From assembly GCA_044375105.1 (NCBI GenBank), contig JBILNK010000061.1:1-21978 (forward strand): DNA of 21,978 nucleotides, in the 5' to 3' direction. The position numbers and the translations under genes were made by a program. Shown piece by piece: positions 1-6,882 of the stretch (its first letter is position 1; the number at the start of each line of letters is the position of its first letter). The stretch is from JBIKLM01 sp044375105. GTDB taxonomy: Bacteria > Planctomycetota > UBA1135 > GCA-002686595. The notes below the pieces were generated by a model, which worked only from the letters and a program-made list of their open reading frames with translations, did not search any database and had not been told where the DNA came from.

Positions 1-917
1 AGGTCGTCCAGGAAGGCGCCCAGGGCCCCGTCGAGGCGCTCGAGCTGGGTGGCGTGGCGCGCGAGCTGGCCGTTGTGCGTGTCGAAGCCGGAGAGCTCCA
101 CCGAGATCACTTCCGCGCCCAGGCGCGCATCGATCAGGGCCGCGGCCACGGACAGGGCGCGGGCCAGCTCGTCGTTCGGATACTCGACCCGCGGGCGATA
201 GCGGGCCGCGGCGCGCTGGACCTCGCGCGACGAGGCATTGGCGTCGCGCACGACTTCGCGCAGGTAATCGAGGTTGCTCTGCGGGCCATCGCCCTCGGAG
301 TCCATCGGCTCGGGCTCGGGCGGGGCTTCCCCGGCGCGGCGATAGAACTCGGGGGTCGGGAAGGCGATCGCGGGGTGGCGCGCGGAATAGTGCGAATAGG
401 GCAGCTGGCGGCCCACGTGCACGAGGCGCGTGGCGCGGGCGGCGTCGCCGTGCAGCGCGCCGATCAAGCGCGCGACCCAGCCGGGGCCCGCCGCGCGGCC
501 GCGCTCGTCGGCCGCGTGCCAGATCTCCATGGACTTGAAGTGCGAGCGGTTGGCGCTCGGGTAGCCGACGCCGGCGATCCAGCCGGCCTGCCCGGCCTGA
601 CAACGGGCGTGGATGCGCCCGAGGGCCGGGTGCAGGGCCAGGTCGCCTTCGAGGCGCAGCAGCTCGCCCTCCGGCAGGGCCAGGCGCGGCCGCAGCCGCC
701 GGTAGGCGTCCTGGCGATAGGGCACCAGGGTGTTGAGGCCGTCGTTGCCCCCGGAGAGCTGCACCAGCACCAAGAGGGGCGCGCCCACCTGGCGGCCTGG
801 GCGCGCGGCCAAGAGGCGCACCGCGGCCGTCGCGGGTGCGGCCAGCAGGTTCGGCGCCAGGAGGCCGGCGGCGGCCAGGGTCAGGAAGCGGCGGCGGTCG
901 TTGAGGTTCGCGCTCAT
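1..917 (-). CDS. DUF1501 family exported protein (C-terminus outside window)
   Basis: A continuous reading frame runs from an ATG at 917 to the left edge (305 codons seen), so the C-terminus is missing. The N-terminus has a twin-arginine-type signal (NDRRRFL followed by an Ala/Leu-rich segment ending near APATA, about residues 7-32), which suggests Tat export. Family hallmarks of DUF1501, an alkaline-phosphatase/sulfatase-like fold, are visible: QLSGGNDGLNTLVPY near residue 52, SHFKSMEIW in the middle, and GFDTHNGQ near the visible end. The molecular function of the family is not established. The gene lies 110 bp downstream of a DUF1800 gene on the same strand, a pairing common in Planctomycetota and some proteobacteria and usually read as a joint exported system. 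No Shine-Dalgarno sequence is seen before the ATG. The family call is secure; the role is unknown. Confidence 0.88.
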   Translation of the reverse strand, partial: MSANLNDRRRFLTLAAAGLLAPNLLAAPATAAVRLLAARPGRQVGAPLLVLVQLSGGNDGLNTLVPYRQDAYRRLRPRLALPEGELLRLEGDLALHPALGRIHARCQAGQAGWIAGVGYPSANRSHFKSMEIWHAADERGRAAGPGWVARLIGALHGDAARATRLVHVGRQLPYSHYSARHPAIAFPTPEFYRRAGEAPPEPEPMDSEGDGPQSNLDYLREVVRDANASSREVQRAAARYRPRVEYPNDELARALSVAAALIDARLGAEVISVELSGFDTHNGQLARHATQLERLDGALGAFLDD

Positions 918-957
918 GGGATCAAACGGTGGACGGAATGCGACGGGATGGCACCTC

Positions 958-990
958 GGAGGGCGGGGCTCACCGGCCGGGTGGCCCTCC
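958..990 (-). repeat. Bulged stem-loop between the DUF1800 and DUF1501 genes
   Basis: GGAGGGC (958-964) pairs with GCCCTCC (984-990), and inside it CACC (971-974) pairs with GGTG (980-983), leaving a six-base bulge and a five-base loop. It lies 41 bp upstream of the DUF1501 start, next to a second, stronger hairpin. It could help terminate or attenuate read-through, or stabilise processed ends. No T-tract follows it. Confidence 0.45.
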
Positions 991-994
991 GCGA

Positions 995-1025
995 GCGGCC
1001 GGCGGCCCGCTGGGTCGCCGGCCGC
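995..1025 (-). terminator. Strong GC-rich hairpin directly after the DUF1800 stop codon
   Basis: GCGGCCGGCG (995-1004) and CGCCGGCCGC (1016-1025) form a perfect 10-bp inverted repeat with an 11-nt loop, only two bases after the DUF1800 stop codon (1028-1030) in the direction of transcription. No T-tract follows, so it may be an attenuator, a 3'-end stabiliser or part of a terminator. Because DUF1501 follows on the same strand, it could lower DUF1501 expression relative to DUF1800. Confidence 0.6.
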
Positions 1026-1027
1026 GC

Positions 1028-2917
1028 TCAATGCAGCTGCGCCTCGGGCAGCGACACCAGGGCGTGGGCGATCCGCCGCAGCAGGTGCTCCCCATCGGCG
1101 CCCCAGCGGCCGAGGGCGCCCTCGGGCAGGTCGATCAACGCGCGCTCGCGGGCCAGAAGGGCGACCAGCTCCGCCTGGGAGGCGGGCTCGATCGGCCGGG
1201 CCAGCAGTTCCTCGGCCAGCGCAGCCACCACTTCGGCGTCGCTCTGGGCCCCGCGGTGCTCGAGCCGTGCCGCCAGATAGATCCGCGGCTGCCAGCCGAT
1301 GCCCTCGACCGCGCGCAGCCCGCGCAGCAGCTCCGAGCCCTTGAGCAGGCGCTCGCGCAGCCCGGGGCCCGCCTCGCTGCCCCCCCCGTCCGGCCGGCGC
1401 TCGGGGCGCGGACGCGCCCGGCGGGCAGCAGCCGCGGGATCGCCCTGCATACCCTCCGCGGCGCCGGCGTCCGCTTCCCCGCCCCCGGCCATGTCCATCC
1501 CCTCGCCAGCGCCGTCCTCGGGATCCATCCGCTCGGCTTCTTCGGCCCGCGCCAGCAGCTCATCCGGCCCGACCACGCCCAGCAGCACCCCGGCCAGGTT
1601 GGCGCGCTGCAGCATGGCCGAGGTGGTGATCCAAGCGCGGCCTTCGTCCCAGCCCTTGACCGAAGGCGGGTAGAACGGGCGCTGGCCGAGGGCGCGCAGC
1701 CCGAGCTCGAGCAGGCGCGCCGGCGGGGCGATGCCCAGGCGCTGGGCGCTGCCGACCAGGAAGTCGAGCGGCGACTGGATCCGGTTGCCGACGATTTCCT
1801 GGCGATAAAAGGCCGGATCGCTGAACAGGGCGCGCAGATAGGGCTCGATCGCGTAGTCCGAGCGCAGCAGCAGGTCGGCGTAGGCCGCGGCACGGCCTTC
1901 CTCCGGGACCTGGCCCTCGAAGTATTCGATCAGACGGTCGGAGAGATAGCGCGCGCAGCGCGGCTGCTCCAGCAGGATCCGCAGGATGTCCTCGCCGTCG
2001 AAATTCCCGGTTTGGCCTAGGAATGTCTTGGGATCGCGGTCGTGGTTGTTGCGCTGGAACACGAACACGCCGTCGCGGTCGGTCCAGCCAGTAAAGGCCC
2101 GCGCCGCGGCCAGGATGTCCGCTTCGCTGTAATGGCCCTCCCCCAGCGTGAACAGCTCGAGCAGCTCGCGGGCGAAATTCTCGTTGGGTGCGCGCTTGCG
2201 GTTTTCGTCGTTGTCGAGGTATTCGAGCATGGCCGGGTCCCGCGCGATGCCCAGCAGCAGCGTGCGATAGCTGGAGAGGGCATTATCGCGCAGGAAGCGG
2301 TGCTGCGCGATCATCTCGTAGCTGTTCTTGACGTCGTCGTTGGAGCTGGTCAGGAGCCCCATCCAGAACAGCGTCATGCGATCGCGCAGAGGATCATGAC
2401 CCTCCAAAACGCCCTCCAGCCAGTAGCTGCTGTATTGCTCGAGCTGCAGACGGTCCTCGAGGCGCAGCTTGGCGGCAACCTGCTGGCGCATCTCGCGGGG
2501 CAGGAGCTCGTCGAGTTGCTCGCGGCTCGGCCGTTGCTCGCGGAAGCGCTCGCGCAGCTCGGCCGGATCCTCGCCGGTGCGCTCGCCGACCGCTTCGAGG
2601 AACTCCTGGCGATAGCGCCCGCCCCGGGGGGAGAGGTCCTCGGCGAAGAACGGGTCCCGCCAGGGGCTGCCGGGTGCGAACAGCCGGTCAAGGCTCGCCT
2701 CCAGCCCCGCCGTGGCCGCGGCCCCGATGCGATCCGGGCCGGCCCCGAAGGCGGCCCGGTTGAGCAGGTGCTCGGCCTGGGCGGGCCCGAAGGCCAACCG
2801 AGCGCTGGCCGCGGCCGTGCGGATGGGCTCCCCCCCCTGGGGGGCGGCGGGCGCCTGCCCTGGAACCGGGGCCATCAGGAGCGAAGAGGCGAAGGCCAGG
2901 GCGAGGGGGTTTTTCAT
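1028..2917 (-). CDS. DUF1800 family exported protein
   Basis: A 629-residue protein with a Sec-type signal peptide (MKNPLALAFASSLLMAPVPG, roughly residues 1-24). The body matches the DUF1800 family: a HLLNRAAFGAGP motif near residue 50, then MTLFWMG near 180, a catalytic-looking but functionally undefined block ENFARELLELFTLG near 250, AARAFTGW, and NRIQSPLDFLVGSAQRLGI near 380. The role of the family is unknown; it is nearly always found beside DUF1501 genes, as here. An acidic, Met/Gly/Ala-rich low-complexity insert followed by an Arg/Pro-rich stretch occupies about residues 465-520 and looks disordered. The ATG at 2917 is followed at once by the signal peptide, which supports the start; no Shine-Dalgarno sequence precedes it. 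It is probably the first gene of a two-gene unit with DUF1501. Confidence 0.9.
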   Translation of the reverse strand: MKNPLALAFASSLLMAPVPGQAPAAPQGGEPIRTAAASARLAFGPAQAEHLLNRAAFGAGPDRIGAAATAGLEASLDRLFAPGSPWRDPFFAEDLSPRGGRYRQEFLEAVGERTGEDPAELRERFREQRPSREQLDELLPREMRQQVAAKLRLEDRLQLEQYSSYWLEGVLEGHDPLRDRMTLFWMGLLTSSNDDVKNSYEMIAQHRFLRDNALSSYRTLLLGIARDPAMLEYLDNDENRKRAPNENFARELLELFTLGEGHYSEADILAAARAFTGWTDRDGVFVFQRNNHDRDPKTFLGQTGNFDGEDILRILLEQPRCARYLSDRLIEYFEGQVPEEGRAAAYADLLLRSDYAIEPYLRALFSDPAFYRQEIVGNRIQSPLDFLVGSAQRLGIAPPARLLELGLRALGQRPFYPPSVKGWDEGRAWITTSAMLQRANLAGVLLGVVGPDELLARAEEAERMDPEDGAGEGMDMAGGGEADAGAAEGMQGDPAAAARRARPRPERRPDGGGSEAGPGLRERLLKGSELLRGLRAVEGIGWQPRIYLAARLEHRGAQSDAEVVAALAEELLARPIEPASQAELVALLARERALIDLPEGALGRWGADGEHLLRRIAHALVSLPEAQLH

Positions 2918-3014
2918 GGCGGACGTACGGTGTGGGACGGAGAGGTCAAACCGGGATCCGGGCGCGGGGTTGCGGTCCTGGCGGGCGGATCTGTTCCCGA
3001 GAGCCCCTGCGCGG

Positions 3015-3048
3015 CCCCCGAGCAGGCTTAAACGGCCGGCCTCGGGGG
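3015..3048 (+). promoter_or_regulatory. Inverted repeat just upstream of the ubiD-family gene
   Basis: CCCCCGAG (3015-3022) and CTCGGGGG (3041-3048) are perfect 8-bp inverted arms separated by 18 bases; the right arm ends 13 bp before the ATG at 3062. It may be an operator or a 5'-leader hairpin. It is the clearest structure in the 144-bp divergent gap between the DUF1800 and UbiD-family genes. No convincing promoter hexamers are visible there. Confidence 0.4.
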
Positions 3049-3061
3049 TTTATGGTCCGGT

Positions 3062-4870
3062 ATGACCGTCCCTCCCGCCAGCACCCGCGAGATGCTCGAC
3101 CGCCTGGCCCACCGGGGAGACCTGGCCGTGGTCGAGGCCCCGGTCTCCGCGGATCTCGAGCTGGCCGAGATCCACCGACGGGTGATCGCCGCCGGCGGGC
3201 CAGCCCTGCTCTTCCGGCGGGTGGTCGGCCGGGACTTCCCGGTGGCCACCAACCTGTTCGGCACGCGCGACCGGGTCCTGCTGGCCTTCGGCGAGCGGCC
3301 GCGGGAGCTGATCGCCCAGGTGGCCGCCCTGCCGCACGAACTCCTGCCACCGACCCCGGCCAAGCTCTGGCGGCAGCGCGGCTTGTTCCTGGATCTCCTC
3401 AAGGTCGGCCTGTCGCGGCGCTCGCGGGCGCCGGCCAACGAGTGCGTGCAGCGTCCACCGCGCCTCACCAGACTGCCCGCGCTGCGCACCTGGGCGCGCG
3501 ACGGCGGGCCCTTCGTGACCCTGCCGCTGGTGCTGACCGAGCACCCCGAGACCGGCATCCCGAACCTCGGGATGTACCGCATCCAGGTCTTCGACGACGA
3601 CCACACCGGGCTGCACATGCAGATCGGCAAGGGCGGCGGTTTCCACCTGAAGCGCGCCGAGCAGCTGGGTCGCCCCCTGCCGGTCAACGTGCACGTCGGC
3701 GGCCCGCCGGCGGCGATCCTGGCGGCGATCGCGCCGCTGCCCGAGAACGTCCCCGAGCTGCTCTTGGCCAGCCTGGTGCTGGGCAAGCGCCTGCCGCTGG
3801 CGCGCAATCCCGCCGGCCCGTTGCCGGTGATCGGCACGGCGGACTTCACCCTGGTCGGCGAGGTGCGGCCCGGGGACCGGCACCCCGAAGGACCCTTCGG
3901 CGACCACTACGGCTACTACTCGGAGATCCACGACTATCCGCGGCTTTCGGTCAAAGCCCTGCTGCATCGGAAAGATGCGATCTTCCCGGCCACGGTGGTA
4001 GGCAAGCCTCGCCAGGAGGACTTCTACATCGGCGACTTCCTTCAGGAGCTGCTCTCGCCGCTGTTCCCCGTGGTCATGCCAGCGGTCAAGGACCTGTGGT
4101 CCTACGGCGAGACGGGCTACCACGCCCTCTCGGCGGCGCGGGTCGAAGAGCGCTACAAGCGCGAGGCCATGGCCAGCGCCTTCCGCATTCTCGGGGAAGG
4201 CCAGCTGTCCTTGACCAAGTTCCTGCTGCTGACCGACGGAGCCGTCGATCTGCACGACTTCCGCGCCACTCTGGTGCATATCCTCGAGCGCGCCCAGTTC
4301 GAGACCGACCTGTTCCTGTTCTCGAACCTGTCCATGGACTCGCTCGATTACGCCGGCCCCAAGATCAACGAGGGCAGCAAGGGCGTCTTGCTCGGATTGG
4401 GCCAGAAGCGCCGCGATCTACCCACCCACTTCGAGGGCGAACCTCCGCCGGAGGTGCAACGCGTGGTGCCCTATTGCCCCGGCGTGCTGTGCATCGAAGG
4501 CCAGGACTATCGCTCCGCGCCTCGAGCGGCCGCCGCCTTGGCGGCCCATCCGGCCTTCGCCGCCTGGCCCTTGCTGGTCCTGACCGACGACGCGCGCCGG
4601 GCCGCGCGCTCCGACCAGAACTTCCTCTGGACCACATTCACGCGCTTCGACCCGGCCCGCGACATCGCCGCCAGCCGCAGCGCCTTGATCCATCACCATG
4701 CGAGCCTGAGCGCGCCCCTGGCGATCGACGCGCGCATGAAGCCCTGGTACCCGGAAGAGCTGTTCTGCGACGAAGCGACCGCGCGCCTGGTCGACAGGCG
4801 CTGGAAGGAGTACTTCCCGGGCCGCGAGGTCCCCATGGGCGATTCCTCCCGGGGACACCTGGACGAGTGA
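3062..4870 (+). CDS. UbiD family decarboxylase, about 600-residue type (possibly menaquinone pathway)
   Basis: This 602-residue protein belongs to the UbiD family, which uses prenylated FMN made by a UbiX partner to decarboxylate unsaturated or aromatic acids. Seen directly are the N-terminal block with NLFGTRDRV (near residue 62), the prenyl-FMN/metal-site region MYRIQVFDDDHTGLHMQIGKGGG (near 176-198), and the conserved GEVRPGDRHPEGPFGDHYGYYS segment (near 265-286) carrying the Glu residues expected for metal binding and catalysis. The length and the C-terminal DARMKPWYPEEL block resemble the longer UbiD homologues assigned to the futalosine menaquinone route (MqnL-like) better than the E. 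coli UbiD of about 497 residues; that assignment is inference. No ubiX gene is in the window. The gene stands alone between divergent and convergent neighbours. Confidence 0.85.
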   Translation: MTVPPASTREMLDRLAHRGDLAVVEAPVSADLELAEIHRRVIAAGGPALLFRRVVGRDFPVATNLFGTRDRVLLAFGERPRELIAQVAALPHELLPPTPAKLWRQRGLFLDLLKVGLSRRSRAPANECVQRPPRLTRLPALRTWARDGGPFVTLPLVLTEHPETGIPNLGMYRIQVFDDDHTGLHMQIGKGGGFHLKRAEQLGRPLPVNVHVGGPPAAILAAIAPLPENVPELLLASLVLGKRLPLARNPAGPLPVIGTADFTLVGEVRPGDRHPEGPFGDHYGYYSEIHDYPRLSVKALLHRKDAIFPATVVGKPRQEDFYIGDFLQELLSPLFPVVMPAVKDLWSYGETGYHALSAARVEERYKREAMASAFRILGEGQLSLTKFLLLTDGAVDLHDFRATLVHILERAQFETDLFLFSNLSMDSLDYAGPKINEGSKGVLLGLGQKRRDLPTHFEGEPPPEVQRVVPYCPGVLCIEGQDYRSAPRAAAALAAHPAFAAWPLLVLTDDARRAARSDQNFLWTTFTRFDPARDIAASRSALIHHHASLSAPLAIDARMKPWYPEELFCDEATARLVDRRWKEYFPGREVPMGDSSRGHLDE

Positions 4871-4927
4871 GACCTCGGAGCCTGCATGGGCTCGTCCATC
4901 GCAGGGGTCCGCGCTCGTCGAACTGCC

Positions 4928-4987
4928 CTCCCTGTGCTCCATGGGCTGGACGCCCGATGGGTCACAGCCCGGCAGGACCCCAGGGAG
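4928..4987 (-). terminator. Nested inverted repeats between convergent ubiD-family gene and phoU
   Basis: The 127-bp convergent gap (4871-4997) holds an outer pair CTCCCTG (4928-4934) / CAGGGAG (4981-4987) and an inner pair GGGCTG (4943-4948) / CAGCCC (4965-4970). The structure begins about 11 bases after the phoU stop. It may act as a factor-independent or bidirectional end for the pst operon, but there is no T-tract and the stems are short. Confidence 0.35.
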
Positions 4988-4997
4988 TCGCCAGCGG

Positions 4998-5696
4998 TCA
5001 GATCGATCGGCCCGAAGCGCTCGGCCGGCTGTCCTGGATGCCCCGAAAACTGTGCCGGATGATCTCGCCCTCGACCATGTAGACCACGTCTTCGGCGATG
5101 TTGGTGGCGTGGTCGGCGATGCGCTCCAGGCTCTTCGAAACCGAGTACATCATCAGGCCATAGGAGACGAAGCCGCGATCGCTCTCCATCTGCGACTGCA
5201 GGTCCTTGACGATTTCTTTGTGGAAGCGATCCACGCGCTCATCTTCGCGGCACACGCGCCGCGCCGCTTGGGCATCGCCGCGCACGAAGGCGTCCACCGC
5301 GTCGCGCAGGATACGCATGGCCTCTTCCATCATCTCGCGCATCTTGGCAGGCACAGGCGTCGGCACCAGGGTGGTGATGTAGGCTGCGCGCTTGGCGATG
5401 TTGACCGCCAGATCGCCGATGCGCTCGAGGTCGTTGTCGATCTTCAGCACCGCGGTCACGAAGCGCAGATCGTTGGCCACGGGTCGATGCAGGGCCAGGA
5501 TCTTGAGGCACTCCTCCTCGAGCTCGACCTCCCGCCGGTCGATGTGCTGATCGCCCTCGATCACGTCCAAAGCGGGATCCTGGCGGCGCTCGACCAGGGA
5601 CGCGATCGCCTTGCGCACGGCCTCCTCGACCCGCGCAGCGAGGTACAGGAGCTGTTGCTCCAAGCGGGCGAGGTCGGCGTGCAAATGCTGGCTCAT
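4998..5696 (-). CDS. phoU: Phosphate transport regulator PhoU
   Basis: A 232-residue PhoU, close to the usual family length, made of two three-helix repeats. The metal-cluster E/DxxxD-type signatures are present in both halves: LKIDNDLERIGDLAVNIAKRA near residues 80-100 and SKSLERIADHATNIAEDVVY near 195-215. PhoU is cytoplasmic and, by family knowledge, links the Pst transporter to the PhoR/PhoB two-component system, silencing Pho genes when phosphate is plentiful. The ATG at 5696 fits the MSQHLHADL start; longer upstream frames run into pstB and are not needed. It is the last gene of the pst operon, 47 bp after pstB, with a terminator-like hairpin between them, so its level may be set separately. 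A CCGCCCC run precedes the ATG instead of a ribosome-binding site. Confidence 0.95.
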   Translation of the reverse strand: MSQHLHADLARLEQQLLYLAARVEEAVRKAIASLVERRQDPALDVIEGDQHIDRREVELEEECLKILALHRPVANDLRFVTAVLKIDNDLERIGDLAVNIAKRAAYITTLVPTPVPAKMREMMEEAMRILRDAVDAFVRGDAQAARRVCREDERVDRFHKEIVKDLQSQMESDRGFVSYGLMMYSVSKSLERIADHATNIAEDVVYMVEGEIIRHSFRGIQDSRPSASGRSI

Positions 5697-5708
5697 GGGG
5701 CGGAAGCG

Positions 5709-5734
5709 AAAAATGCCTGCGCCTGGACGCAGGC
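5709..5734 (-). terminator. Intrinsic-terminator-like hairpin with T-tract between pstB and phoU
   Basis: Read on the minus strand, GCCTGCG, a 6-nt loop and CGCAGGC (5734-5715) form a perfect 7-bp stem, followed by A and TTTTT (5713-5709). This is the layout of a factor-independent terminator. It begins 9 bp after the pstB stop and ends 12 bp before the phoU start codon, so it may attenuate transcription into phoU. It is the only hairpin I found in the window with a clear T-run. Confidence 0.6.
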
Positions 5735-5743
5735 GGAAGGCGA

Positions 5744-6778
5744 TCAGCCGAAGCGGCCGGTGACGTAGTCCTCGGTTTCCTTCAGCTTGGGATTCAGGAA
5801 AATGGACTCCGTCGGACCGTACTCCACCAGCCGGCCCAGGTACATGAAGGCCGTGAAGTCGCTGGCCCGCGAGGCCTGCTGCATGTTGTGCGTCACCATC
5901 AGGATCGAGTAGGTGCCCTTGAGCTCCTCGATCAGATCCTCGATGCGGCCCGTGGCGATCGGATCGAGCGCGGAGCAAGGCTCGTCGAGCAGCAGCACCT
6001 CCGGCTCGGCCGCGATGGCCCGCGCGATGCACAGGCGCTGCTGCTGGCCGCCCGACATGGCCAGGGCGCTCTCGTCCAGGCGATCCTTGACCTCTTCCCA
6101 CAGGCCTGCCCCGCGCAGGCTGCGCTCGCAGACGTCATCCAAGATGGCGCGGTTGCGCTCGCCGTCGATGCGCAGCGGATAGACCACGTTCTCGTAGATG
6201 CTCATCGGGAACGGATTGGGCTTCTGGAACACCATGCCGATCCTCTTGCGCAGCTCGATCACGTCGACCTGCTTGCCGTAGATCAGATCGCCTGACAGGC
6301 GCATGCTGCCCTCGATGCGCACCGAGTCGACCAGGTCATTCATGCGGTTGACGCTGCGCAGCAGGGTCGACTTGCCGCAGCCCGACGGACCGATCAGGGC
6401 CGTGACCTGCCCGCGCGGCACGCGCAGCGCGATGTCCCACAGGGCGCGCTTCTGGCCATACCACAGGTTGAAGCGCTCGACCTCCAGGATCGGCTGGAGC
6501 TCGGCGACCTCGGGATGGCAATGGGTCTCGTGGGGTCGCCCGGCATTGATCGCCGCGTACACGCCCCCCTCGCGCACGGAGGTCTTGGACGGCTCCGGTG
6601 CGCGGCGCCGGTCGACGGGCTCGGGGACCTCATCGAGGTCGCCGCCGGCGAGCTCGCCGGCTGCCTCTCGCGGACGAGTGCTGGCGCGCCCGGGAGCCGG
6701 CCTCTTCTCGCGCGGCTCCCCGGTGGAGCTGGGCAAGATCTTCTCGGGACCGGGGTTGCCGGGTGTCTGGGGCTGCAT
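5744..6778 (-). CDS. pstB: Phosphate ABC transporter ATP-binding protein PstB
   Basis: The ATPase of the high-affinity phosphate importer. From the ATG at 6778 the product has 344 residues: Walker A GPSGCGKST (130-138), Q-loop Q185 in VFQKPNPFPMSIYENV, ABC signature MSGGQQQRL (241-249), Walker B VLLLDEP (261-267) and switch His297 in THNMQ. The PstB-specific text NPFPMSIYENVVYPLR makes the assignment firm. About 95 residues precede the usual domain start; most are a Pro/Arg/Glu-rich, probably disordered extension. An in-frame GTG at 6562 (before YAAINAGRP) would give 272 residues, the normal family size, so the start is uncertain. It lies 104 bp downstream of pstA and 47 bp upstream of phoU in the same operon. 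Confidence 0.95.
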   Translation of the reverse strand: MQPQTPGNPGPEKILPSSTGEPREKRPAPGRASTRPREAAGELAGGDLDEVPEPVDRRRAPEPSKTSVREGGVYAAINAGRPHETHCHPEVAELQPILEVERFNLWYGQKRALWDIALRVPRGQVTALIGPSGCGKSTLLRSVNRMNDLVDSVRIEGSMRLSGDLIYGKQVDVIELRKRIGMVFQKPNPFPMSIYENVVYPLRIDGERNRAILDDVCERSLRGAGLWEEVKDRLDESALAMSGGQQQRLCIARAIAAEPEVLLLDEPCSALDPIATGRIEDLIEELKGTYSILMVTHNMQQASRASDFTAFMYLGRLVEYGPTESIFLNPKLKETEDYVTGRFG

Positions 6779-6882
6779 CGGAGGACCTGACGGGAGGAAG
6801 ATAGCAAGCCTAGGGGCCCGTGGGCCGCCCGGGGTGCGGGCGCGGGGGAGAAGCCGGGCTCCGGGGGGGGCCGCGGGCCGGT

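Noticed and set aside
54..1280. Long plus-strand frame opposite the DUF1501 and DUF1800 genes
   Set aside because: It is antisense to clear family matches and reads as Arg/Gly/Ala-rich text typical of high-GC shadow frames; no motifs.
3050..4279. 409-codon open frame antisense to the UbiD-family gene
   Set aside because: Mirror frame of a well-supported gene; no recognisable motif or start context.
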